Source of the DNA: an uncultured bacterium
GTDB lineage: Bacteria; Planctomycetota; UBA1135; GCA-002686595
NCBI GenBank assembly: GCA_937905825.1
Contig: CALCXM010000153.1
Span: 31,154-95,153 of the forward strand
DNA: 64,000 nt
Direction: 5' to 3'
The notes under the pieces were generated by a model. That model was not told the origin of the DNA. It searched no databases and was given only the letters and a program-made list of their open reading frames with translations. Both the position numbers and the translations under genes were made by a program. Each line of letters begins with the position of its first letter. The stretch's first letter is position 1. Positions 33,439 to 42,088 of the stretch are shown one piece after another.

Positions 33439-33673
33439 GGGAAAGGCAAAACAGGGGGACGAATCGGCGCCAAGGGTAATCCCCGGCCCGTGGCCTGTCA
33501 GGGCAAAACCCGAATAAGGGGCCCAAAAAGGGGGTTCTTCCCCCTGCGCGGTGCAAACCGCGTCCCCGAGAGAATGTCGCCTACGCTTGGGCTGCCGACT
33601 CGGCCCAGCAAGTTGCCTTGGGACTCGGGAACGAAAGCACTTTCCCTTGTGCCAGCTAGAGCTCGTGTGCCAG

Positions 33674-34912
33674 CTAGAAGTGGAACTGCAGCTCAAACAG
33701 CAACGCAGGCTCCCCATAGATCCGCTCGCCATCCACGATCACGTCGTTCTCGTAGTGCGAATAGACCAGGCTGTTGCGCAGCAAGACATGCTCGTTGAAG
33801 TAGTAGTTCATGCCCGCCCAGAGGGTCGTGATGCTATCGCCGCCTTCCTTGGCGCCGATCACCCCGCTCTCTCGGTAGAGCGGATCGAGGGACAGGTACG
33901 AGATGCGAGCCGCAGCGACCCAGGTACCGCGGCTCTTGCCCCCGATGGCGGGACCCTTGAAGGAAATGTCTTCGCCGGAAAGCACGTGTTGGGCGCTGAG
34001 GTACGTGCCGCACTTGTCAAAGCGGCCTTGGCCGCCGGACAGGGTCAAGGTCTGGCGCGTGAACATGATTTCCGACTGGAGCATGTTGGGACCATCGAAC
34101 CACGCGAACTCCAGGCCCGCCCGGCGATCGTTGCCGTCCAAGCGCACCCCGGGGACGTAGGTCGCCAGGGGCAAACCCAAGGCATTGTCGATGGAGTCCC
34201 CCGCCACCTCGCGATCTTCGCGTGCCATGGTGACGGCCGCGCCGATCGCCAGGTTGCGCAAGCCGCGGTCACCGCGCTTCGTGAAAGGCCGCCACATGCC
34301 GCGCAGGGCAAGTTCTTTGCCATCGTTGGTTTCTTCGCCACCGCCGCCGTTGTAGATCGCGGCGTTCCACTCCCAGTCCCCGTCTGCCCCGGAGTAGAAG
34401 ATCCCGTGTTGCTCGGCCGGATAGAACTGACTCAGAATCGAAAACTGGGCGAATGGAATGTGCCGCCGGCTACGCACTTCTTCCAAACCGAAGGGAGCCT
34501 TCATGCGCCCGATGCGCAGCATGTCATCGCCGGAACCCAATTCCACACCGACCCAGCCTTCCTCTAGCTCAAAGTCATGGGCACCAAACCTCGGTTCCAA
34601 GGCAAAGCGGAAGTGCTCCTCAAAGCGACCGACAAACTCCAAACGAGCCCGTTGCAGATCGAATTGACTGCTCGGTGTGCGATCGGGGCCGCTGTATTGA
34701 GCGCGAGTTTGAATCAGCCCGCCGATCACCAGCTCTTGATCCCCGTCCCGTGAGCGCAGGTAGAACCCATCGTCGTAGCCTGCGTCGAGGGCCAAGCTAG
34801 GGGCCACGCTCGGAGTCGCGCTCGGAGTGATCGGTGCAGCGCTCCCGGAACCGTCCGAATCGCCCCCGGTGAGAAGGGTGAAAAAGGCGCAGACAGCGAT
34901 CAAATAGGCCAT
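33674..34912 (-). CDS. OprP/OprO-like outer-membrane porin
   Basis: Predicted outer-membrane beta-barrel of 412 residues. After a signal-like helix (MAYLIAVCAFFTLLTGG) and a Ser/Pro/Thr linker, the mature part alternates short amphipathic strands. These include LVIGGLIQTRAQYSG, FDLQRARLEFVGRFEEHFRF, RIGRMKAPFGLEEVRSRRHI (the phosphate-selective porin signature region) and a C-terminal LLFELQFHF with the terminal Phe needed for barrel assembly. The family passes phosphate/pyrophosphate or other anions; specificity here is unknown. It is divergent from the iron-type ABC operon with a shared 180-base promoter region, which may imply joint control (inference). An alternative GTG start lies at 34936. 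Confidence 0.85.
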   Translation of the reverse strand: MAYLIAVCAFFTLLTGGDSDGSGSAAPITPSATPSVAPSLALDAGYDDGFYLRSRDGDQELVIGGLIQTRAQYSGPDRTPSSQFDLQRARLEFVGRFEEHFRFALEPRFGAHDFELEEGWVGVELGSGDDMLRIGRMKAPFGLEEVRSRRHIPFAQFSILSQFYPAEQHGIFYSGADGDWEWNAAIYNGGGGEETNDGKELALRGMWRPFTKRGDRGLRNLAIGAAVTMAREDREVAGDSIDNALGLPLATYVPGVRLDGNDRRAGLEFAWFDGPNMLQSEIMFTRQTLTLSGGQGRFDKCGTYLSAQHVLSGEDISFKGPAIGGKSRGTWVAAARISYLSLDPLYRESGVIGAKEGGDSITTLWAGMNYYFNEHVLLRNSLVYSHYENDVIVDGERIYGEPALLFELQFHF

Positions 34913-35092
34913 GGGAACCACACAAACAGAAAGCACTCGAGAATTCAGGACAGCCTGTAGGAGTCCCAGAGGAGCAACCCTATGTACCCTGAAGGACGCG
35001 AGTTGCCAATGGCCTGTTTAGGTCACCTGCTTCTGAAGGTTACTATCGGGCCGCTCTCCTTGTCCTGCGCCAGATTCTCGATGCAAGCTCAC

Positions 35093-36115
35093 ATGACTCC
35101 TCCGCTACTTCTGCGTCCGTTCACCCTGCTTCTGGTCCTGCTGTGCGCCCTCAGCGCGGGCTGCGCAGACGACTCGGACGTGGTCATCTACTGCGCCCTG
35201 GACCAATCGGACTCCGAGCCGATCATCCGGGAATTCGAGAAACGCACGGGACTCAAGGTGCGGGCGGAGTTCGACGTGGAGGCCCACAAGACCGTTGGCC
35301 TGGTGCGCCGTATCCGCGAGGAGCAGGGCACACCGCGCTGCGACGTGTTCTGGAACAATGAGATCGCCCACACCGTCAGCCTGGCCGAAGACGGTCTGCT
35401 GGCGGAGTACGACTCCCCTTCAGCCAAGGGCATCCCGGAAACCTTTCGCGATTCCAAGCGGCGCTGGACCGGCTTTGCAGCCCGCGCTCGGGTCTTCATC
35501 GTCAACACCGACAAGGCCGACCCCGCAGAGATCAAGGGCATGTGGGACCTGGTCGATCCAAAGTGGAAGGGCGACTGCGGCATCGCACGTCCCTTGACGG
35601 GCACCACCTTGACGCACATGACCGCGCTCTTCGTGCGACTGGGCGAGGAGAAGACACGCGAGTACCTTCAAAAGATCAAAGACGGCGAAGTCAACCTGAC
35701 CTCCGGCAACGCGACCTTGATGCGCTTGGTCAGCGAGGGCGCCTTCTCCTGGGGTTGGACGGACACGGACGACTACAACCGCGCCCGCTTGAAAGGGGCC
35801 AAGGTCGCCATGGTTTTTCCGGACGCAGGACCGGACGGCATCGGAACACTCTTCATTCCGAACACCATCGCCGTCTTGAAGAACGCGCCGCACCCGGAGG
35901 CTGCACGCCAGTTGCTCGACTACTTGCTGTCGGAAGAAGTGGAAGCGAAGTTGGCTAGTTTCGACGGGGCACAGATCCCCCTGCACGAATCCCTGCGCAG
36001 CAAGCCGCACGCCTTGCCGATCGAGAAGATGAAGCCCATGGAAGTCGACTACACCGCGATCGGCGCGCAGATTGACGATCGCTTTCAAGAGTTGCGGGAG
36101 CTGTTCCTCGATTGA
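35093..36115 (+). CDS. fbpA: ferric-iron-type ABC transporter substrate-binding lipoprotein
   Basis: Solute-binding lipoprotein of 340 residues. The signal peptide ends in a lipobox LSAGC (Cys24), so the protein should be anchored in a membrane. The mature part starts DVVIYCALDQSDSEPIIREF, the usual opening of FbpA/AfuA-like Fe3+-binding proteins, and has VFWNNEIAHTVSLAEDGLLA, LTGTTLTHMTALFVRLGEE and FIPNTIAVLKNAPHPEAARQ. The tyrosine pair that coordinates Fe3+ in FbpA is not clearly present, so the ligand may be a chelate, phosphonate or other anion. The ATG at 35093 gives the best signal peptide; upstream in-frame ATGs at 35081 and 34982 are less likely. It is the first of five overlapping genes. 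Confidence 0.85.
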   Translation: MTPPLLLRPFTLLLVLLCALSAGCADDSDVVIYCALDQSDSEPIIREFEKRTGLKVRAEFDVEAHKTVGLVRRIREEQGTPRCDVFWNNEIAHTVSLAEDGLLAEYDSPSAKGIPETFRDSKRRWTGFAARARVFIVNTDKADPAEIKGMWDLVDPKWKGDCGIARPLTGTTLTHMTALFVRLGEEKTREYLQKIKDGEVNLTSGNATLMRLVSEGAFSWGWTDTDDYNRARLKGAKVAMVFPDAGPDGIGTLFIPNTIAVLKNAPHPEAARQLLDYLLSEEVEAKLASFDGAQIPLHESLRSKPHALPIEKMKPMEVDYTAIGAQIDDRFQELRELFLD

Positions 36116-37653
36116 GCAAGCCCCTCGTCAGCGTCGCCCTGGCAGTTTTCCTGCTCTTGGGTTTGGGTCCCATCCTGGTCATGGGTGCCCGAGTGGAAGG
36201 GGCCGACCTGGCGGACCTCTTCGATGAGCGCACGCTCAGCTTGCTCGGTCGCACGATCATGTTGGGTTTGGGAGCGAGCGCCATCGCGACCCTGCTCGGC
36301 TTGCCTATTGGCTATCTACTGTCGCGCACGAATGTGTTCGGACGTGAGTGGCTACGGCCCCTGTGCATGGTGCCCTTGATCCTACCTCCGCTGTTCCTTG
36401 GCATCACTTGGACGGCACTCTTCGAGTTGCGCGGGGCCTTGGCCACCATCTGCATTCTGGGCATCAGCACCTTCCCGATCGTCGCCTTCTTTAGCTCGAC
36501 TGCCCTCGATCGCATCGGCGCGGGACCTGAGGAAGCGGCGCGTTTGGCGGGCGGACGGCGGGCGGTGATGCGTGTTCAGCTGCCGCTGATTCTGCCTGCG
36601 GTCTTGTGTGGCGCTTGCATGGCGTTCCTGTTCGCGATCAACGACTTCGCCGTGCCCGACTACGTGTCCTCCCTCGGCAAAAAGTTCAACGTGTATGCGG
36701 ACGAGGTCTTCGCCAGTTATCAACTGGAAGAGAGTACGGGACGCGCCGTGGTGACCTCGATCCCCTTGGTGCTCCTGACCATGGCCTTCTTGATTCCCGC
36801 CCTATGGATGCGCCGCGGTGGCTCCATGGCCACGGTCTCTGGCAAGTTTCGCTTGGCCCCGCCCATGGAACTCGGCAGCTGGCGCCTACCGATCAGCCTG
36901 TTGTGCTGGGTCGTCGTGGGAACCCTCAGCCTGTCGCCCATCGGCCGCATGCTGTACGAAGCGGGCGGCGGCACCACGGAACTCGGTTGGAATGTGCCTG
37001 GGTTGCAAGCTGCCTTTGGACTAGCCCTCGAGAAGTCGCGGCTGGACCTAGCCAACTCTCTGCTCTGCTCGGCCGCTGCCGGCTTGTTGACGGTCCCCGT
37101 GGCCCTGGTGCTGGCTCACCTCTGCGAACGTGCGCGGGGTGGCCGCGGTCTCGAGTTGCTGCTTTGCTTGCCCATGGCGGTGCCCGCCATCCTCTACAGC
37201 ATCGGTGAAGTCGGCATGTGGAACCACACATGGAGTCGCAACATCTACGACTCCAACGCATTAGTCTGGATGATCTACAGCGGGCGCTTCATGATCTTTC
37301 CGATCCTGCTGCTGACGGCGGCCATTGCGGCTCAGAGTCCACGGCTCGAGGAAGCGGGCCGCATGGCGGGAGTCGGACCGGCGCGCCGCCTCGTCTCCCT
37401 CGTCGCTCCGCCCTTGCGCGGCGCCATGCTCACGGGCTGGTCCATGGTCTTCGTGCTCTCCATGCGCGAACTCGACTCGGCGATCCTGGTGCCCGCAGCC
37501 AACCACACGGTCATTTTCCGGGTCTTCAACCAAATTCATTTTGGAAGGGACGACTTCGTAGCGGCCCTTAGTTTGCTCGTGGTCTTTTTCCTCTTGCTCC
37601 CCGGGATCCTGTGGTCCCTCCTCGGTCGCCGTAAGGCGGAGGTCATGCCTTGA
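36112..37653 (+). CDS. fbpB: ABC importer permease with two fused membrane domains (FbpB-like)
   Basis: Inner-membrane permease of 513 residues with about twelve helices in two homologous halves, the layout of FbpB/SfuB iron permeases. The first coupling loop is EEAARLAGGRRAVMRVQLPLI (shortened: EEAARLAGGRRAVMRVQLP) and the second is RLEEAGRMAGVGPARRLVSL. Each is an EAA motif that contacts the ATPase. The start is a TTG at 36112 that overlaps the stop of the binding-protein gene (TTGA), and the stop overlaps the TTG of the ATPase gene in the same way. This indicates strict translational coupling and fixed subunit ratio. Confidence 0.92.
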   Translation: MSKPLVSVALAVFLLLGLGPILVMGARVEGADLADLFDERTLSLLGRTIMLGLGASAIATLLGLPIGYLLSRTNVFGREWLRPLCMVPLILPPLFLGITWTALFELRGALATICILGISTFPIVAFFSSTALDRIGAGPEEAARLAGGRRAVMRVQLPLILPAVLCGACMAFLFAINDFAVPDYVSSLGKKFNVYADEVFASYQLEESTGRAVVTSIPLVLLTMAFLIPALWMRRGGSMATVSGKFRLAPPMELGSWRLPISLLCWVVVGTLSLSPIGRMLYEAGGGTTELGWNVPGLQAAFGLALEKSRLDLANSLLCSAAAGLLTVPVALVLAHLCERARGGRGLELLLCLPMAVPAILYSIGEVGMWNHTWSRNIYDSNALVWMIYSGRFMIFPILLLTAAIAAQSPRLEEAGRMAGVGPARRLVSLVAPPLRGAMLTGWSMVFVLSMRELDSAILVPAANHTVIFRVFNQIHFGRDDFVAALSLLVVFFLLLPGILWSLLGRRKAEVMP

Positions 37654-38342
37654 GTTCGGCTATTGAACTGACAGCTATTTCGGTCAGCGTGGGTGGCAAG
37701 GCCTTGCTCGGCCCCCTGGATCTTTCCATCGAGTCCGGTGAACACGTGGTGGTGCTCGGCCCTTCTGGTTGTGGCAAGACCACGCTCCTGCGCGTCATCG
37801 CGGGACTCGCCAAGCCCGCCACGGGCACTTTGTTGATGAATGGCCAGCCCGCCTCCGAAGGGCGCCGCATTCACTTGCCCGCTGAAAAGCGGCGCATCGG
37901 CATGCTCTTTCAAGATGGCGCCCTGTGGCCCCACATGACCGCCCAGAAGACCCTCGATTTTGTCTTGGCCCACGCGGGAGTGCCCTCCGCCCAACGCAAG
38001 TCGCGCGTCAGCGAACTCTTGGCCTTGGTGGAACTCTCCGGCTATGAGAAGCGCAAGCCTGGCAACCTCTCCGGCGGCGAAGCCCAACGTTTAGCTCTGG
38101 CCCGCGCCCTGGCCTGCGACCCTGAAGTCTTGCTCCTGGACGAGCCCCTGGGCCCGCTCGATGCAGAGTTGCGGCTCTCCTTGCTGAAGCGCATCAATGA
38201 GATCCAACGTGAGAAAGGCCTGACCTTGCTGCATGTGACCCACGACCCAGAAGAATCCGAGCTGTACGCGGACCGCACCCTGCGCATGGAAAAGGGCGCG
38301 ATCATTTCCGACCTGCAAAGCGAACGAGGAGCCCAAGCGTGA
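37650..38342 (+). CDS. fbpC: ABC importer ATP-binding protein (FbpC-like, short form)
   Basis: ATPase of 230 residues energising the importer. Walker A VVLGPSGCGKTTLLRVIAGL, Q-loop MLFQDGALWPHM, signature GNLSGGEAQRLALARALACD, Walker B EVLLLDEPLGPLDAE and switch histidine LHVTHDPEESE are all intact. It lacks the C-terminal regulatory (TOBE-like) domain found in many FbpC/PotA proteins, so feedback control by that domain is not expected. The TTG start overlaps the permease stop (TTGA) and the stop overlaps the GTG of the cytochrome gene (GTGA). Confidence 0.93.
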   Translation: MSSAIELTAISVSVGGKALLGPLDLSIESGEHVVVLGPSGCGKTTLLRVIAGLAKPATGTLLMNGQPASEGRRIHLPAEKRRIGMLFQDGALWPHMTAQKTLDFVLAHAGVPSAQRKSRVSELLALVELSGYEKRKPGNLSGGEAQRLALARALACDPEVLLLDEPLGPLDAELRLSLLKRINEIQREKGLTLLHVTHDPEESELYADRTLRMEKGAIISDLQSERGAQA

Positions 38343-39316
38343 ACCCGATCAAAGCCATGCTCGGCCTCGGTGTCTTGGGCCTCGCTGGTTGGATTTCCAC
38401 CGCGATTTTCTTGCCCAGCGAAACTGTTGCCGCGCCCCAACAATTCACCTCCTCCGGGGAATGCCAGTCCTGCCACACCCAAGTCTACGAGGAGTGGCAA
38501 GCCTCGGCGCACGCCAACAGCTGGGTCAACCCGGACGTGCGCGATCAGTCCAACAACTTCTCGAACACCGACTGCATCGACTGCCATGCCCCGCGCCCGA
38601 TTTTTGAAACGGGCATTGGCAAGCGCGTCCTGCCGCGCGCTTCGCGGCGCAACGAAGGAGTCGATTGCATCGCTTGCCATGTGCTGCCCGGTGGCGGAGT
38701 GGCCGGCACCATGGAAGGACCAAGTGCCGTCTGTCGCCCCACAGCTCGCCGGGAATTGACCCGCGAAGAGTTCTGCGGAGTCTGCCACGATCAACACAAA
38801 ACCGTTCAACAATGGAAGGGTTCGCGCTACGCGGAACAGGGCATCGGTTGCATCGAATGCCACATGCCCTACCGCAACAACGATCCGGCCCAAGGTCGCG
38901 AGCACACCTGCAAGGGCGGCCACGACATGGACATGGTCAAGAGCGCCGTCACCATTCGCGGCGTGCGCGAAGCAGGCGCTTGGGTGATCGAGGTCGAGAA
39001 CATTGGCGCCGGCCATTCTTTCCCCACGGACGAACGCTCAAGAGCCGCGGACCTTTTCTGGAAGCCGGTCGGTTCGGACTCCAAGGCCTGGAAGCAGTTC
39101 TATCGATTCCGCAGCCCCTATCGTTGGGAAGTGGACGTGGTGGACAACTTGCTCGAAGTGCACGAGACCCGGCGCCTGCCGCTCACGGACGAGGGCTCCG
39201 GGGGAGCCATCGAGGTGGCGATCTTCTACAAACGCTCCCCCTACTACGAAAGCACGGAGAAGCCTGATCCCGAACGGGAAGCGAATCTCTTGCACCGCAT
39301 CGAGCTGACCCCATGA
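38339..39316 (+). CDS. pentaheme c-type cytochrome (cytochrome c554-like)
   Basis: Exported multiheme protein of 325 residues with an N-terminal signal anchor (about 8-26). Five CXXCH heme sites are present: CQSCH (42-46), CIDCH (79-83), CIACH (110-114), CGVCH (146-150) and CIECH (171-175). A sixth Cys motif, CKGGH (191-195), lacks the second Cys. Several additional His (for example SAHANSW, DQHKTV, AGHSF) can serve as distal ligands. The C-terminal 120 residues form a beta-rich domain (SAVTIRGVREAGAWVIEVEN). Overall it resembles cytochrome c554/NrfB-like electron carriers. It begins in the stop of the ABC ATPase gene, so the organism makes it together with the importer. A redox role in metal uptake is inferred, not shown. 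Confidence 0.9.
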   Translation: MNPIKAMLGLGVLGLAGWISTAIFLPSETVAAPQQFTSSGECQSCHTQVYEEWQASAHANSWVNPDVRDQSNNFSNTDCIDCHAPRPIFETGIGKRVLPRASRRNEGVDCIACHVLPGGGVAGTMEGPSAVCRPTARRELTREEFCGVCHDQHKTVQQWKGSRYAEQGIGCIECHMPYRNNDPAQGREHTCKGGHDMDMVKSAVTIRGVREAGAWVIEVENIGAGHSFPTDERSRAADLFWKPVGSDSKAWKQFYRFRSPYRWEVDVVDNLLEVHETRRLPLTDEGSGGAIEVAIFYKRSPYYESTEKPDPEREANLLHRIELTP

Positions 39317-40854
39317 GTCGAGTCCCCAGCGTTCGCGTTCCCCTGCTTCGCCCCTTCCAGATTCAAAGACCGTTCGCACAAACGATAGCGCGCGCCGCTT
39401 TTGTCGCCGCGCTTTGCTGGGGCTGTTCGGAGCCTGCCCAAGAAGCAGCCCAATTCACCCACTCCGCCGTGGTGCAAGACCACTTGGCCAAGCTCGATCA
39501 ACGTTTGAGTCAAAGCGCAGAGAACTCCGACTCCCAGGCCCAAGCGGTCGACCCCGAGCAGGTCGGCGGCCTGGTAGCCATGCTCGCGACCTCCAGCGGG
39601 GGCGCGCGGGAGTTGCCCTTGACGGACGTCCAAGCCCTGGGCGATGGAGCCTTGGCCCCCTTGATGGTGATCGCGACGCGCACGGACAAGCCGCAACAGG
39701 AAAGACTGGCGGCCCTCGAGCTGATGGAGGCCCTGGGGAGTTTGCGCGCCACCGAACAGCTCCTGAAGATTTGTGAGAGCTCCCCCGAAGCCTGGATGCG
39801 AGCTCAATCCGCCTGGCGCCTCGGCAACCTGCGTGCGGATTGGACGGTCTCGCGCCTGCTCTATCGCTTGAAGTACGAAGTGGACGAGGAGACGCGCGTC
39901 TGGATCGCGCGAACCCTTGGCCTGTGTGGCAACTACGCGGGTCAAGACGCGCTCTACAACACGCAAAACCAGGGTTCCACGCCGGAGTTGCAACAGAGCG
40001 CGCAGCAGCAGATTCAAGACATCGTGCAAGCCTCCGGTGTCGAGGACGCCCAAGTGCTATGGAACTCTTGGTACGTGGCCGATCCCGAGGGCAAGATCTT
40101 ACGCAAGGATCCCTCGGATCGCTTCTTGCGAGAATTTTGGCGCTTGGTCTCTGACCTCTCCGGGGAACACTTTCAATTGCGGGGTGTGGACGACGCCCGT
40201 TACATCCTGTCGAACCTAGGCGCCTGGGCAACTCCCTACCTGTGCCAGGCCTTGCATGACAAAGACGTCTACGTGCGCGTGCACGTGGCCCAGTGCCTCG
40301 AGCGCATGCGCGGCCGGGCAACCGGCGCCGGTCCGCACTTGCTGGAAGCCCTGACGGATGAGAGTCTGGCTCCAGCCGCCGCCACGGCTCTCGGTGAAAT
40401 CTCCTTTCCGCTGGCCGAGCCCAAGTTGCGCGAACTCCTGTTGGCGCTGACCAGTCCCCACGAACTGCGCGTGGCCTGTGCTAGCGCCCTCGGACGCATC
40501 GCCTTGCCGAAGTCCTTGGTGGCCCTCGAACAGGTGCTGGCCGCGGACAGCGAACCCTATGATCTGCGGCAACGGGCGGCGATCTCCCTGTGCCAAATGG
40601 GCCGCGGCGAGCAGGCGGTTCCATTCCTGCACGCGGCCATGGCAAATGTCCGCGTCGATCGCTTTGGGGCCGAAGTGGCCATCGGCTTTTGGCTAGGACA
40701 ATTGGAGGGCCCGGCCGCCGCGTCAGCCCTCGAGCAGTGGAACGCCCTGCAGCCAACCCTCGGACTGATTGCAACCAGCGAGCAAGCGGAGACCCGCATC
40801 AACAGCCGTCACGCACTGCTCAGCCAGGTGCTGGAATCCCTGCTGAATCCCTAA
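39313..40854 (+). CDS. exported HEAT-repeat protein, last gene of the iron-type ABC operon
   Basis: Protein of 513 residues with an N-terminal basic/hydrophobic export signal (residues 12-37) followed by Cys38 (CWGCSE), a weak lipobox, so it may be a lipoprotein. The rest is helical with HEAT-like repeats: LAALELMEALGSLRATEQLL, AWMRAQSAWRLGNLRADWTV, YVRVHVAQCLERMRGRATGA, PHELRVACASALGRIALPKS. Such arrays are scaffolds for other proteins. Its ATG overlaps the cytochrome gene stop (ATGA), making it the fifth translationally coupled gene. It may organise the cytochrome or binding protein at the membrane (inference). Confidence 0.78.
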   Translation: MSRVPSVRVPLLRPFQIQRPFAQTIARAAFVAALCWGCSEPAQEAAQFTHSAVVQDHLAKLDQRLSQSAENSDSQAQAVDPEQVGGLVAMLATSSGGARELPLTDVQALGDGALAPLMVIATRTDKPQQERLAALELMEALGSLRATEQLLKICESSPEAWMRAQSAWRLGNLRADWTVSRLLYRLKYEVDEETRVWIARTLGLCGNYAGQDALYNTQNQGSTPELQQSAQQQIQDIVQASGVEDAQVLWNSWYVADPEGKILRKDPSDRFLREFWRLVSDLSGEHFQLRGVDDARYILSNLGAWATPYLCQALHDKDVYVRVHVAQCLERMRGRATGAGPHLLEALTDESLAPAAATALGEISFPLAEPKLRELLLALTSPHELRVACASALGRIALPKSLVALEQVLAADSEPYDLRQRAAISLCQMGRGEQAVPFLHAAMANVRVDRFGAEVAIGFWLGQLEGPAAASALEQWNALQPTLGLIATSEQAETRINSRHALLSQVLESLLNP

Positions 40855-40917
40855 GGCTCTGAACCCGCGGGCGAAGTCCGCAGTTCACACAGCGCAGTTC
40901 AGCGCCGTGCGCAACGC

Positions 40918-41826
40918 TCAATCGCCGAAGGGCTTGTAGAGCGAAATCACCACCACTGCGAGCCAACCCAAGCCATTCACAAAGAAGGCTAGGTCCCCAC
41001 CGAGCAAGACCTTGGTTGGACTGCCGCCGCCCCTCTGGGTTTGAACCAAAAGCAAGTAGCGACCTAGGCCAAAGACCACGAAGGGCACCGTCCAAACCAG
41101 GATGTGGTCTTCGCCAAACTTTGCATGGGTGTCGTCGGAGACCGTGTACATCGTGTAAGCCACGATGGTACAGGCGGCCAAGAGCGTCACCATCTGATCC
41201 AGAAACGCGGGGTCGTAGTCCTGCAGGATCTTCCGATGAGATCCGGCCTTCGCTCCAAGCAAATCGCTCTCTGCCTTGCGCTTGCAAAGGGCCAAGAAGA
41301 GGGAGAGGAAAAGCGTGCAGAGGAACAGCCAGTCGGACACGGGCACGCCGATCGCCAAGGCGCCCCCTTGAACGCGAAACAGAAATCCGGTCGCGATGCA
41401 GAAGGCGTCCACCAGCACCACGTGCTTGAGCTTGACGCTGTAGGCGAAGTTCATGACCACGTAGGCCAGGACGATCCACAACACGGGCACGGGCTCGCCA
41501 CCGCAAGCCAAGGCGAAGGCAACGGAACCTGCGAAGCAGAAGAGCGAGGTGATCCAAGCCGCTGGAACCGATAGTTCCCCCGCGGCGATCGGCCGCTTGC
41601 ACTTCTCCGGATGCTGGCGGTCGCTCTCCACATCCATGATGTCGTTCACCAGGTAGATGGTCGAAGAGCCCAAGCAAAAGGCACCGACGGCGAGCAGCGT
41701 GGCCACGATGCTATCCATCGAGAACTCGTGGCCTTCACCCCCGGCGAACAGAAGCGCGGCCAAGACAAAGACGTTCTTGACCCACTGGTGGGGCCGCATG
41801 GCCCGCAGAATGGCGCTGATGTTCAT
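40918..41826 (-). CDS. UbiA-family prenyltransferase, decaprenyl-phosphate phosphoribosyltransferase-like
   Basis: Integral membrane enzyme of 302 residues with about nine helices. Two Asp-rich motifs are seen: NDIMDVESDRQHPEKCKRP (N-D-x-x-D-x-x-x-D) and, in the second half, a looser site near KILQDYD. The first motif with the following KCKRPIAAG is the pattern of decaprenylphosphoryl-5-phosphoribose synthases (Rv3806c-like) rather than of 4-hydroxybenzoate polyprenyltransferases. If so, it moves phosphoribose from PRPP to a polyprenyl phosphate to make a lipid-linked pentose donor. The arabinose epimerase partner genes (dprE1/E2) are not in the window. It stands alone on the minus strand, convergent with the HEAT gene. 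Confidence 0.82.
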   Translation of the reverse strand: MNISAILRAMRPHQWVKNVFVLAALLFAGGEGHEFSMDSIVATLLAVGAFCLGSSTIYLVNDIMDVESDRQHPEKCKRPIAAGELSVPAAWITSLFCFAGSVAFALACGGEPVPVLWIVLAYVVMNFAYSVKLKHVVLVDAFCIATGFLFRVQGGALAIGVPVSDWLFLCTLFLSLFLALCKRKAESDLLGAKAGSHRKILQDYDPAFLDQMVTLLAACTIVAYTMYTVSDDTHAKFGEDHILVWTVPFVVFGLGRYLLLVQTQRGGGSPTKVLLGGDLAFFVNGLGWLAVVVISLYKPFGD

Positions 41827-42088
41827 GATGGGGAGGACACCGGTGGGGAGGCCGGTTCGGCCACTATCGGTCGCGGAGCCGAAATGCTGATGGGGTTAGC
41901 AGGCTACCTTGCGAGTGCCTTCGTTGCAAAGTCTCAACAGCGGTCCCGCAGCGACGTCCGGAACAGGCGTTGAATCCGTCGATTCAGAAACGGAATCGGG
42001 CGGCGTAGCCGGACCCAAGGATGAAGGGACTCCCAGCACCGGCCTGACAGGTGCCAAACGGCGTACAAACCTCGGCCGATTGGCGGAA

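Noticed and set aside
38909..38923. Sixth heme site CKGGH in the multiheme cytochrome
   Set aside because: Second cysteine is Gly; cannot form a normal c-type attachment, so five hemes are counted.
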